A stretch of 64,000 bases of DNA from NCBI GenBank assembly GCA_965246795.1, contig CBDFFN010000021.1, positions 1 through 64,000 of the forward strand. The letters run 5' to 3'. Under the pieces are notes generated by a model. That model worked only from the letters and a program-made list of their open reading frames with translations, was not told the DNA's origin and did not search any database. How positions within the stretch are numbered: the stretch's first letter is position 1; every line of letters begins with the position of its first letter. The stretch comes from JAJXWB01 sp965246795 (GTDB lineage Bacteria; Pseudomonadota; Alphaproteobacteria; Rhizobiales; Beijerinckiaceae). This document shows, in pieces, positions 56,001-64,000 of this stretch. Both the position numbers and the translations under genes were made by a program.

Positions 56001-57023
56001 TCAGGCGGGAAGCAGGATGTCGGTGGTGAGCTCCGACGGATCGGGCTCGGGATCGTGCGTCGCGAATTCCGCCGCTTCGGCAACGATCGCGCGCACCTCA
56101 CCGTCGATCTTCTTCAACTCCGCCTCGCTGGCATGGCCACCTTCGAGCAAACGCGTGCGCACCTGCTCGATCGGGTCATGCTCGTCGCGCATCTTCTGCA
56201 CTTCTTCCTTCGAACGATATTTCGCCGGGTCGGACATGGAATGCCCGCGAAATCGGTAGGTCTGCATTTCAAGGATAAAAGGGCCGTTGCCGTCGCGGCA
56301 CCATTGCAGCGCCTTGCGAGCCGCCTCGCGCACGGCACGAACATCCATTCCGTCGACCTGTTCGCCAGGAATGTTGAACGACGAGCCGCGTTTCGAAAAA
56401 TCCGCCAGTGCAGACGAGCGCGTCACGGATGTGCCCATTGCGTAGCGATTGTTCTCGATGACGTAGATGACCGGGAGCTTCCACAGCTCCGCCATGTTGA
56501 AGCTCTCGTAGACCTGCCCCTGGTTCGACGCGCCATCGCCGAAATATGTGAGGCACACGGCATTCGAGTCACGGTAGCGGTTGGCGAAGGCGATGCCGGT
56601 GCCAAGCGACACTTGTGCGCCGACAATGCCGTGGCCACCGTAAAAATTCTTCTCGCGCGAGAACATGTGCATCGAACCGCCCTTGCCGCGCGAATAGCCG
56701 CCGCGCCGGCCGGTGAGCTCCGCCATCACGCCTTTGGGATCCATGCCGCAGGCGAGCATGTGCCCGTGATCGCGATAGCCGGTAATGACCTGATCGTCGT
56801 CCTTTGAGGCCATCGCAATCCCTATAACGACGGCTTCCTGCCCGATGTAAAGATGGCAAAAGCCGCCGATCAGACCCATGCCGTAGAGCTGACCCGCGCG
56901 CTCCTCGAAACGGCGAATATGCAGCATCTCGCGATAGGCGTGCTTTTCTTCCGCCGGCGAGAATGCCGGAGACGCAGCAGCGACCGCATCCTTCTTGTCG
57001 GCTTTGGCCTTGGCGGCGACCAT
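56001..57023 (-). CDS. pdhA: Pyruvate dehydrogenase E1 alpha subunit
   Basis: The 340-aa protein has the thiamine diphosphate motif GDGASNQGQVYESFNMAELW and the regions GFCHLYIGQEAVVIGIAMAS and GYRDHGHMLACG. The phospho-loop region YRFRGHSMSDPAKYRSKEEV is typical of E1 alpha. The ATG 57023 was chosen for the GGGAG site upstream; the Ala/Lys-rich N-terminus (MVAAKAKADKKDAVAA) is usual in this group. It is the first gene of the pdh operon, 79 bases after the gyrA stop. Confidence 0.97.
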   Translation of the reverse strand: MVAAKAKADKKDAVAAASPAFSPAEEKHAYREMLHIRRFEERAGQLYGMGLIGGFCHLYIGQEAVVIGIAMASKDDDQVITGYRDHGHMLACGMDPKGVMAELTGRRGGYSRGKGGSMHMFSREKNFYGGHGIVGAQVSLGTGIAFANRYRDSNAVCLTYFGDGASNQGQVYESFNMAELWKLPVIYVIENNRYAMGTSVTRSSALADFSKRGSSFNIPGEQVDGMDVRAVREAARKALQWCRDGNGPFILEMQTYRFRGHSMSDPAKYRSKEEVQKMRDEHDPIEQVRTRLLEGGHASEAELKKIDGEVRAIVAEAAEFATHDPEPDPSELTTDILLPA

Positions 57024-57102
57024 TTCGTGACTCCCTAACCTAGCGAAAGCTAGCGCATCGGCTCGAAGCCACAAGGCCTCAAGCCTGTTGCATCGCAGCG
57101 TG

Positions 57103-59871
57103 TCACGCGGTCTCGGCCGGCGCCTCCGCCTCGTCCTCGCCAAGGCGTTCCACCGCAACGACACGCTCGCCTTCCGCTGTGTTGAACACGGTAACGCCCT
57201 GTGTCTTGCGTCCGGCGATACGAATGCCGTCGACCGGCACGCGGATGAGCTGGCCACCATTCGTAACGAGCATGAGTTGATCCGTATCGTCGACCGGGAA
57301 CGATGCGACGAGCGGCCCGATGCGTGGCCGCACCTTGCCGGCACGGTCACGATTGTCCATCGCCGCAAATCCTTTGCCGCCGCGACCGGTGACGCGGAAG
57401 CGAAACGACGACGTGCGCTTGCCAAAACCGCGCTCCGAGATCGTAAGCACGAACTGCTCCGCCTCTGACATCGTGACGTAGCGCCCTTCGCCGAGTTCGA
57501 TCGCGTCACTCGCACCTTCGAGATCGCTTTCGCCGTCGCTGTCCGCCTCGGCCGTGTTCTCGACGATTTCACTGGACAGCGCACGTTGAACTGCCAAAGC
57601 TTGTTTGAGATAGGCAGCACGTTCGTCCGGCGTGGCATCGACGTGCCGCAAGATCGACAGCGAAATCACGCGATCGCCCTTCTCCAGCACGATGCCCCGC
57701 ACGCCCATCGAGTCGCGGCCTTTGAAGACGCGTACATCATCGACGGGGAAGCGGATGCACTGTCCTTCCGACGTCGTAAGGAGAATGTCGTTGATCGCCG
57801 CGCAAACCTGCACGTCGACGATGCCTTCACCGTCATCGAGCTTCATCGCAATCTTTCCAGCGCGATTGATGTTGGCGAAGTCCGACAACTTGTTTCGTCG
57901 GACGGTGCCGCGCGTCGTCGCAAACATCACATCGAGACGATCCCACTCCGCCTCGTCCTCCGGCAACGGCATGATTGTCGTGATGCGTTCTTCGGCATCG
58001 AGTGGCAGGATATTTCGCAGAAATTTTCCTGTCGCCTGCGGCGCTGCGACCGGCAGGCGCCACACCTTCAACTTATAGACCTTGCCGAGCGACGAGAAGA
58101 ACAGCATAGGCGTGTGAGTCGAGGCGACGAACAATCGCGCGACGAAATCTTCCTCGCGTGTCTGCATGCCGGAGCGGCCTTTGCCGCCACGCCGTTGCGC
58201 ACGATAGGTCGAAAGCGGCACGCGCTTGATGTAGCCGGAGTGGCTCACGGTGACGACCATGTCCTCGCGCTGGATCAGGTCCTCGTCCGCCATGTCGCCC
58301 TCGGCATCGAGGATGACCGTGCGGCGCGGCGTCGCGAACGACGACTGAACTTCGCGCAGTTCGGCCTTGATGATGCCGAAGAGTTTTTCACGCGATCTGA
58401 GTGTCTCCAGATAGTCGGCGATCTCGTCGGCGAGTTTGCCGAGTGCGGCGGCGATCTCTTCGCGCCCGAGCGCCGTAAGGCGCTGGAGACGCAAATCAAG
58501 AATGCCGCGCGCCTGCGCTTCCGAAAGGCGACACGTGCCGTCCTCGGAAAGACGATGGCGCGGATCGGCGATGAGTTCGACGAGCGGCGCCATGTCGCGC
58601 GCCGGCCACGCACGCTCCATCAGCGCTTCGCGTGCCGCGGCCGCATCCGGCGACGTTCGGATGAGGCGGATAACCTCGTCGATGTTGGCGACGGCGATGG
58701 CGAGACCGACCTGCAGATGCGCGCTGTCACGCGCCTTGTTCAGTCGGAACTTCGTGCGCCGCGTGACGACTTCCTCGCGGAAGTCGACAAAGGCGCGCAA
58801 AATATCCGGAAGCGTTAGCGTCTCCGGGCGATTTCCATTCAGCGCGATGACGTTGCAGCCGAAACTCGTCTGCAACGCGCTGTGTCGATAAAGCTGGTTG
58901 ATGACGACGTCGGGGACCGCATCGCGGCGCAATTCGATGACGATGCGCATCCCGTCGCGATCGCTCTCGTCGCGCATATCGGAAATGCCCTCGACGCGTT
59001 TTTCCTTCACGAGCTCGGCGATGCGCTCCTGCAGCACGGATTTGTTTACCTGATAGGGAATCTCCGTGACGATCAGCGCCTGCCGGTCCTTGCGGATCTC
59101 CTCGATCTCGATCTTGGCGCGCATCAGGACCGAGCCGCGGCCGGTCGTATAGGCGCTCATGATGCCAGAGCGGCCGACGATTGCGCCGCCGGTCGGGAAG
59201 TCGGGACCGGGCACAATCGCCAATAGGTCCATGATGCTCATGTCCGGCTGATCGATCAACGCAATGCAGGCCTCGATCACCTCGCCGAGATTGTGCGGCG
59301 GGATGTTCGTCGCCATGCCGACGGCGATGCCGCCCGCGCCGTTGACCAGCAAATTCGGGAAACGCGCCGGCAGGACCCTCGGCTCGCTCTCCTTGCCGTC
59401 GTAATTGTCCTGAAAGTCGACCGTACCTTCGTCGATGTCGGCAAGCATCGCCTCCGCGGGACGCGCGAGCCGACACTCCGTGTAGCGCATGGCCGCCGGC
59501 GGATCGCCGTCGACCGAGCCGAAATTCCCTTGCCCGTCGATGAGCGGCAGACGCATCGAGAAGGGCTGCGCCATGCGCACGAGCGCATCGTAGATCGCGC
59601 TATCGCCATGCGGATGATACTTGCCCATCACGTCGCCGACGACGCGCGCGGATTTCACATGCGCTTTGTCGTGCGTGATGCCGTTCTCGCTCATCGAAAA
59701 CAAGATGCGGCGATGCACAGGCTTGAGGCCGTCACGCACATCGGGAAGCGCGCGCGAAACGATCACGCTCATGGCGTAATCGAGATAGCTGCGACGCATT
59801 TCGTCGACGATAGAAACGGGTCTTATGTCGGAGCCGGTGGGAATGGCGGGAGGAGCGTTTTCGTCGGACAA
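57103..59871 (-). CDS. gyrA: DNA gyrase subunit A
   Basis: The 922-aa protein cuts and rejoins DNA with the catalytic Tyr130 (MRYTECRL). The quinolone-resistance region reads KYHPHGDSAIYDALVRMAQ, with Ser and Asp at the usual resistance positions, i.e. the susceptible type. The C-terminal part holds the GyrA-box RRGGKGRSGMQTRE and beta-pinwheel blades. It is slightly longer than the E. coli protein. The acidic C-terminal tail ends EDEAEAPAETA. No parC-like features. Confidence 0.97.
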   Translation of the reverse strand: MSDENAPPAIPTGSDIRPVSIVDEMRRSYLDYAMSVIVSRALPDVRDGLKPVHRRILFSMSENGITHDKAHVKSARVVGDVMGKYHPHGDSAIYDALVRMAQPFSMRLPLIDGQGNFGSVDGDPPAAMRYTECRLARPAEAMLADIDEGTVDFQDNYDGKESEPRVLPARFPNLLVNGAGGIAVGMATNIPPHNLGEVIEACIALIDQPDMSIMDLLAIVPGPDFPTGGAIVGRSGIMSAYTTGRGSVLMRAKIEIEEIRKDRQALIVTEIPYQVNKSVLQERIAELVKEKRVEGISDMRDESDRDGMRIVIELRRDAVPDVVINQLYRHSALQTSFGCNVIALNGNRPETLTLPDILRAFVDFREEVVTRRTKFRLNKARDSAHLQVGLAIAVANIDEVIRLIRTSPDAAAAREALMERAWPARDMAPLVELIADPRHRLSEDGTCRLSEAQARGILDLRLQRLTALGREEIAAALGKLADEIADYLETLRSREKLFGIIKAELREVQSSFATPRRTVILDAEGDMADEDLIQREDMVVTVSHSGYIKRVPLSTYRAQRRGGKGRSGMQTREEDFVARLFVASTHTPMLFFSSLGKVYKLKVWRLPVAAPQATGKFLRNILPLDAEERITTIMPLPEDEAEWDRLDVMFATTRGTVRRNKLSDFANINRAGKIAMKLDDGEGIVDVQVCAAINDILLTTSEGQCIRFPVDDVRVFKGRDSMGVRGIVLEKGDRVISLSILRHVDATPDERAAYLKQALAVQRALSSEIVENTAEADSDGESDLEGASDAIELGEGRYVTMSEAEQFVLTISERGFGKRTSSFRFRVTGRGGKGFAAMDNRDRAGKVRPRIGPLVASFPVDDTDQLMLVTNGGQLIRVPVDGIRIAGRKTQGVTVFNTAEGERVVAVERLGEDEAEAPAETA

Positions 59872-60015
59872 ATGAGACGCCGGAAGAGGTGAGAGATCAG
59901 TCTCCTCGATCTAGGCGATTCCGCGCAGCTTTGCCATCGAAAAGGGCAAGCGTGACAGCAATCCCCGCAGTCTCTAAGCTGCTGAAAATGCGGCACTGTC
60001 GGAGGGGACATCGCC

Positions 60016-62256
60016 ATGACCACATATACGGGCGCGCAACACGACCTGGTTCTGGGGACAGGTTTCGAACAGCTCGACTTCGCCGCGACCGCGAATACCG
60101 TCAGCAATTCGTACGCCGTAACAGGCAACAGCGCCGGTACGTCGATTTTTGCAAATTACGGCCGGATTAGTGCGCAATACGCCATCGGTGGCCGCATTCG
60201 CGAGATCGACAACTACGGCGACATCTTCGCCGCGGGGCCAGTCACCGGTGCAATCGCCGGCCTTTTCGATGTTCTCGAGAATTCCGGGCGGATTATCGGC
60301 TCGACGACGGTCGATACCAGCGTTGGCGTTCCTGCCGGCTACACAGGTTCAAAAATCTTCAACAACGACATGATGGAAAATGTCGTCGTCTTTGCACACA
60401 CGACCACATTCGATCTCGAAAATGCCGGAACCATGTCGACCGACGCGCAGGCAGTCGTCGATATTTACGACTGCAAGAAGGCGACGGTCAACAATTCAGG
60501 TTCCTTGCTCGGGGCGACTCATTACGCCAACGCCCTGACAGGCATCTCATTCGCCAATCTCACCGCCGAGGCCTCTGTCATCAACACGGGCACGATCAGC
60601 GCATACTTTGGAATTCGGTCTGCCGCCGTCATCCAATCCTACGAGAACTACAATGCGATCACCGGGAGGATGAACGCGTTCGTGTTGAGTGGTGGCGCGG
60701 CAACGATCTACAACAGCGGCACGATCACCGGCCAGACGAACACGGCGATCAAATCGACGACGGCGTTGTCGATCACCAATGATGGGACGATCCGCGGCAA
60801 GAGTTTTGCGATCGAGGCGTCCGATGCCATCGACACGATCGTCAACAACGGGCTGATCTCGGGTTCGATCAAACTCGCCGGCGGCGCCGATGTCTATGAC
60901 GGCACCTTCGGTCGCGTGACCGGCACGATCGATCTCGGCGACGGCACAAACACCGCCACAGGCGGCGCCTATGCTGACACGATCGTCGGCGGGGCAGACG
61001 GCGACACGATCGACGGCGGCAGCGGCAACGACACGATGGCGGGCGGCGTGGGCAACGACGTCTATTACGTCGACAACGCGCGCGATCGCGTCATCGAAGC
61101 CGTCGGCGGCGGTCTCGATACCGTCGTCGTGCGCGCGAATTACGTGCTGACCGCCGGACAGGAAATCGAAAGCATCGTCGTCGACGGCGCGGTCGGCGCG
61201 CTCGCGATCAACATCACCGGCAACGAATTCGCCAACGACATTTGGGGCAATGAAGAGACCAACCGGCTCATTGGTGGTGGCGGCAACGACACGCTGCGCG
61301 GTTACGGCGGCACCGATTATTTCGATGGCGGCGACGGTTTCGACACGGTGAGTTTCACGACATCGACGAACGGCGCGGGCATCATCGTCAATCTGACCGC
61401 ACAGGGTTCGAACGGCGGCTACGCGACCGGAACGATCCTGAATTCGGTCGAAGGAGTGATCGGGACGCGCTACGACGACATCATCACCGGCAACGACGAC
61501 GTCAACGAGTTTTATGGCTTGATCGGCAACGACCGGCTCGATGGAAAAGCAGGCGCCGACCGCCTGTATGGCGGTGCGGGCAATGACACCTATTACGTCG
61601 ACGTCGCCGGTGATCTTGCCGTCGAAGTCGAAGGCGGCATCGACCAGGGTGGCAACGACATCATCTATTCGAGTGCGACGTTTTACGCGATCGGGACGGG
61701 TATCGAGGGCCTGCGATTGCTCGGCACCACAGCGATCGACGGCGACGGCAATGGCGGCACCAACACGATCTACGGCAACACCGCCGCGAACATTCTTCGC
61801 GGTCTCGCCGGCGTGGATACTATTCATGGCGGCGGCGGGGCCGACACGCTCGTCGGTGGCACCGAGCGCGACACGCTCTTCGGCGAGGGCGGGGCGGACA
61901 CGTTCCGCTTCGCGGCCGGCGACAGCGGCAACAATGCGACGACCTACGATCTCGTGCAGGATTTCAAAGAGAGCGATGGAGACAGCATCGATCTCGATGT
62001 CGTCGGCACTGGCGGCGTGACCCTCACCGACGCGAACTATGCCGAACGGACAGTTGCAAGCGATGCGTTCGGCACTGCGCAAAGTGCCGCCAGTGCCGCG
62101 ATGGCGGACGGGCTGCACAATGCGGTCTTCGTCGCCGGCACAACGGTCGGCTGGCTGTTCTGGAACACCGACTCCAACATGCAAACGCCGGATCAGGCGA
62201 TGCGGCTTGCCGGCGTCAACAACGTCGGCCTGTTTGCCCGGACGGATATCTCTTAG
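60016..62256 (+). CDS. RTX-type calcium-binding secreted protein with an N-terminal beta-solenoid
   Basis: The 746-aa protein starts at an ATG with GGAGGGG upstream. Residues from about 30 to 290 contain at least seven irregular rungs of the type ENSGRIIG, NNSGSLLG, VINTGTIS, YNSGTITG, TNDGTIRG and VNNGLISG, suggesting a beta-solenoid. From about 315 on come RTX nonapeptide blocks (GGADGDTIDGGSGNDTMAG, GGGGNDTLRG, GNDRLDGKAGADRLYGG, GGGGADTLVGG) that bind Ca2+. It ends with a C-terminal domain without signal peptide, as in type I secretion substrates. No catalytic domain is recognised. No secretion genes lie nearby. It is divergent from gyrA. Confidence 0.9.
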   Translation: MTTYTGAQHDLVLGTGFEQLDFAATANTVSNSYAVTGNSAGTSIFANYGRISAQYAIGGRIREIDNYGDIFAAGPVTGAIAGLFDVLENSGRIIGSTTVDTSVGVPAGYTGSKIFNNDMMENVVVFAHTTTFDLENAGTMSTDAQAVVDIYDCKKATVNNSGSLLGATHYANALTGISFANLTAEASVINTGTISAYFGIRSAAVIQSYENYNAITGRMNAFVLSGGAATIYNSGTITGQTNTAIKSTTALSITNDGTIRGKSFAIEASDAIDTIVNNGLISGSIKLAGGADVYDGTFGRVTGTIDLGDGTNTATGGAYADTIVGGADGDTIDGGSGNDTMAGGVGNDVYYVDNARDRVIEAVGGGLDTVVVRANYVLTAGQEIESIVVDGAVGALAINITGNEFANDIWGNEETNRLIGGGGNDTLRGYGGTDYFDGGDGFDTVSFTTSTNGAGIIVNLTAQGSNGGYATGTILNSVEGVIGTRYDDIITGNDDVNEFYGLIGNDRLDGKAGADRLYGGAGNDTYYVDVAGDLAVEVEGGIDQGGNDIIYSSATFYAIGTGIEGLRLLGTTAIDGDGNGGTNTIYGNTAANILRGLAGVDTIHGGGGADTLVGGTERDTLFGEGGADTFRFAAGDSGNNATTYDLVQDFKESDGDSIDLDVVGTGGVTLTDANYAERTVASDAFGTAQSAASAAMADGLHNAVFVAGTTVGWLFWNTDSNMQTPDQAMRLAGVNNVGLFARTDIS

Positions 62257-62287
62257 CGACAATCCCTGTATCTGAGCTTGGGAGACG

Positions 62288-63367
62288 TCAGGCTCGAAGT
62301 GCGCTCACGCGCTGCATCGCCTGAAAGCAAAGGAAATCGACACAGAACGAAACGCCTGCGCCGATCGAGGTCGCCAGAATTCGGTGGTGCGCGCTTTCAA
62401 GTTCCGGCGCATCGGCAATGGCGAGCAACAGAACGACATAAGCCGTGACCGTCGTCGTGAAGGCCGCGTAATTCACGAATTGCAGCGCGTAGCTTGCCCA
62501 AGCGAACAGCAGCACCAGCCCGACTACGCCCGCCGCTGGTAATGCGACGACATGCGACACGAGCGTCACAAGCGCGGCGCCCGCCAGCGTTCCTGCAACA
62601 CGCTGCAGCGTGCGTGCGGACGTCTCGCGCATCGTCGCCTTCAGGACGAGCATCGCCGTCATCGGCGCCCAATACCCGTTCGATAATTCGAAACCGCGCT
62701 CGATCGCCGTTGCGATCATCACGGCAGCACAGGCCCGCAGCGCGTAACGACCGAGCGCCGAGCGCCACGTCAGCGCATCGACGAAATGGATCGATGCACG
62801 CACCCAGCTCCAGGGTTCGGGCCGGCTGTCGACTTCGGGCCACCAGCGCAGCAGCGCCGAGAGCGCGACGGCCTGCGTGAGTCCACCGGCAAGCACGAGC
62901 CCCGCGCGCGCCGCAGCCTCGCCGGGACCCGCGGGATAATAGCCCGCAACGAACATCGCGATCGCCCATTGCAAGACGATCCACCAAGCCGCAGCATCGA
63001 GCGTGGTCAGTAGTGCGCAGATCGCCGCCCATGCGCCCGATGCCGGGATAAGTGTCCAGGCAGACAGACCGGCAACGCACCCCATCCACGCCGAGATGGC
63101 GGCGCCCAGCGCGGCGAAGACCATCGCTGCAGGCAACCATTGCGACACGCGGCGAAACGCGCCGAAGCCGACGGTGAAAGCGCCGCCGGCCGCGATCACG
63201 GCCTCGGCACGCGCGTGAAAAACGATTCCCGTCACTAAGCAGGCGGCGATCACTGGCAGCGATAGCAAGCCTGTCCGCAAACGCACACGTGACCAGTCGT
63301 GCGTAAAGGCATCGCGGAAAGATTTCAGGGTCGAATGCGGTTCCGGGGCGCGGACGTTGCCGGTCAC
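62288..63367 (-). CDS. FUSC-family inner-membrane protein
   Basis: The 359-aa protein has two blocks of membrane helices and the FUSC/AaeB-type pattern FELSNGYWAPMTAMLVLKAT, then RVAGTLAGAALVTLV in the second half. Such proteins may export aromatic acids or other small molecules. The GTG 63367 overlaps the TfoX stop (GTGA) and gives VTGNVRAPEPHS; the frame is open upstream but through the TfoX gene. A stand-alone member without the periplasmic adaptor gene. Confidence 0.85.
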   Translation of the reverse strand: MTGNVRAPEPHSTLKSFRDAFTHDWSRVRLRTGLLSLPVIAACLVTGIVFHARAEAVIAAGGAFTVGFGAFRRVSQWLPAAMVFAALGAAISAWMGCVAGLSAWTLIPASGAWAAICALLTTLDAAAWWIVLQWAIAMFVAGYYPAGPGEAAARAGLVLAGGLTQAVALSALLRWWPEVDSRPEPWSWVRASIHFVDALTWRSALGRYALRACAAVMIATAIERGFELSNGYWAPMTAMLVLKATMRETSARTLQRVAGTLAGAALVTLVSHVVALPAAGVVGLVLLFAWASYALQFVNYAAFTTTVTAYVVLLLAIADAPELESAHHRILATSIGAGVSFCVDFLCFQAMQRVSALRA

Positions 63368-63773
63368 GCGCGTTTTGGCCTGCCAAAGCGCTCCGCAGTC
63401 GCCGGCTTCCGCGACGAGGCGCCGGCCCCTGCCCGTTTGGCCTTCGCCGCTTTCTTCGAAGCTGTCTGCTGTGCCGCCTCGAGCGCCATCGCACACCAAT
63501 GCCGCAGCGCATCTTCGTCGTCGAGGGCGGCGTCCGGCAAGGTCCAGAACGACTCGACCGTTACCGCGCGCGTTTTCGTTTCATAGGCGAACGACGTGCA
63601 GCCCGCGTCCGCGAATTTTGCTTTTGTGGCAGCGTCCGCTTTCAGAAAAATCGAGCCGCGCAGCACGAGGGCGAAACAGGCGTCTCCGACATAGACGCCG
63701 TTGCCGCTGAACATTCGCTTGACGCTACGCGCGCGAATGGCGCGAAGAAGTCTTCGATTGCAGCGCTATTCAT
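63364..63773 (-). pseudogene. TfoX N-terminal-domain protein with a one-base deletion
   Basis: From ATG 63773 the product starts as the family does (MNSAAIEDFFAPFARV), then shifts. In the next frame it continues SVKRMFSGNGVYVGDACFAL to a Lys/Ala-rich tail ending RFGRPKRA. The tract is 410 bases; one restored base near 63727 gives 136 aa, the expected size. As it stands an internal ATG at 63714 would make a 116-aa protein lacking the first helix. Some TfoX-domain proteins act in competence control, others are uncharacterised. The stop overlaps the FUSC start. Confidence 0.8.
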
Positions 63774-63782
63774 CAGCGCTCG

Positions 63783-63805
63783 GCGAGCCGGAAGGCTCGC
63801 GGTCC
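63783..63805. repeat. 23-bp palindromic element, intergenic copy
   Basis: The plus strand reads GCGAGCC, GGAA, GGCTCGC, GGTCC. It lies between the TfoX gene and sufA, and matches the copies within pdhB and pdhC. It shows that the element also occurs outside genes. Confidence 0.85.
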
Positions 63806-63821
63806 AAAGACCGAAACTGCG

Positions 63822-64000
63822 TCAGGCCGAAGCCGACGCCGCGCTCTCGGGGAATGTCGCCGGCGTGATGGCGACGCTCTCGCCGCAGCCGCAGGCCGAT
63901 GTCTGATTGGGATTGTTGAAGGTGAAGCCCGACGAGAGCTTGCTCGTCGAGAAATCCATCTGCGTGCCCAGCAGAAACAGCACGGCCTTGGGGTCGATGA
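63822..64000 (-). CDS. sufA: Fe-S cluster assembly scaffold SufA/HesB-type, 3' end only
   Basis: The last 58 codons are visible and read IDPKAVLFLLGTQMDF, then GFTFNNPNQTSACGCGESV, with the paired conserved cysteines CGC of A-type Fe-S carriers. The third conserved Cys lies outside the window. The wording is closer to SufA of the suf operon than to the erpA product at 40465. The rest of the suf cluster would lie beyond base 64000. Confidence 0.88.
   Translation of the reverse strand, partial: IDPKAVLFLLGTQMDFSTSKLSSGFTFNNPNQTSACGCGESVAITPATFPESAASASA

Noticed and set aside
54249..56807. An 852-codon open frame on the plus strand opposite pdhB/pdhA
   Set aside because: It is antisense to two certain genes, is Arg/His-rich without domain structure, and is a normal by-product of high GC content.
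60547..62262. A 571-codon open frame on the minus strand opposite the RTX gene
   Set aside because: It is the mirror of the RTX repeats, which are rich in GAC/GGC and so stop-free on both strands. It has no ribosome binding site and no recognisable domain.
1..64000. Toxin-antitoxin, restriction, CRISPR-Cas or other defence systems
   Set aside because: No pair or cluster with the relevant domains or repeat arrays was seen. The palindromic repeats are dispersed and not regularly spaced.

Overview
The window is a 64 kb, GC-rich stretch of chromosome that looks like Hyphomicrobiales (Rhizobiales), class Alphaproteobacteria. The reasons are the degP / two-component pair / glnE neighbourhood, a probable feuN-feuP-feuQ operon, a pyruvate dehydrogenase operon in which both PdhB and PdhC carry a lipoyl domain and a DUF5076 gene sits between them, DUF6456 and DUF6502 proteins, and an RcGTA-type gene transfer agent (GTA) cluster. 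The genus cannot be named from the sequence. No tRNA, rRNA, CRISPR array, transposase or integrase was seen, and no gap between genes exceeds 300 bases.

Layout. 1-8646: a 5'-truncated degP, a coupled response regulator and histidine kinase, glnE, and a convergent PAS-type histidine kinase. 8816-15058: a metal-efflux transporter, gloA, amidase, pterin dehydratase, a PcaB-like lyase, a DedA protein and a small secreted protein. 15071-19075: livM-livH-livF-livG without a binding-protein gene, then a thioesterase. 19108-21498: feuQ-feuP-feuN. 21555-36412: a GTA/phage-like block, all on the minus strand except an embedded trypsin-like protease. 36570-45346: a small gene with a strong ribosome binding site, DUF6456, a glutaredoxin-MauE membrane protein, a PPOX flavoprotein, dgt, erpA, DUF192, a double cold-shock protein, sirtuin, CoA-transferase, a tiny membrane protein and lipA. 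45463-51288: acyl-CoA ligase, DUF302, a cyclase-type membrane domain with no cyclase, DUF6502/DUF5666, and three coupled micro-genes. 51384-59871: lpd, pdhC, DUF5076, pdhB, pdhA, gyrA. 60016-64000: an RTX protein, a FUSC protein, a frameshifted TfoX gene and the 3' end of sufA.

The most interesting region is 21555-36412. It has the canonical RcGTA order (g1 to g15), but the head genes are broken. The large terminase lacks one base, the portal has a third copy of a 7-bp repeat, and the protease and capsid genes are joined by a deletion. g7 and g12 each lack one base. The tail genes are mostly open. The last tail gene is a chimera: about 445 residues of the GTA baseplate hub are followed by a phage tailspike-like beta-helix, then an in-frame amber codon, more tail-fibre-like sequence, and a GH19 endolysin with small membrane and lipoprotein genes. 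This looks like a GTA that can no longer package DNA but has kept and re-tipped its tail. Base-calling errors could explain the single-base shifts. They cannot explain the deletion or the chimera.

Three families of short palindromic repeats were found. One is a 23-bp element placed inside the PdhB and PdhC coding sequences in their Ala/Pro linkers. One is a nested hairpin found twice, with paired base changes between the copies. One is a TTCCCGC/GCGGGAA element flanking the broken head genes.
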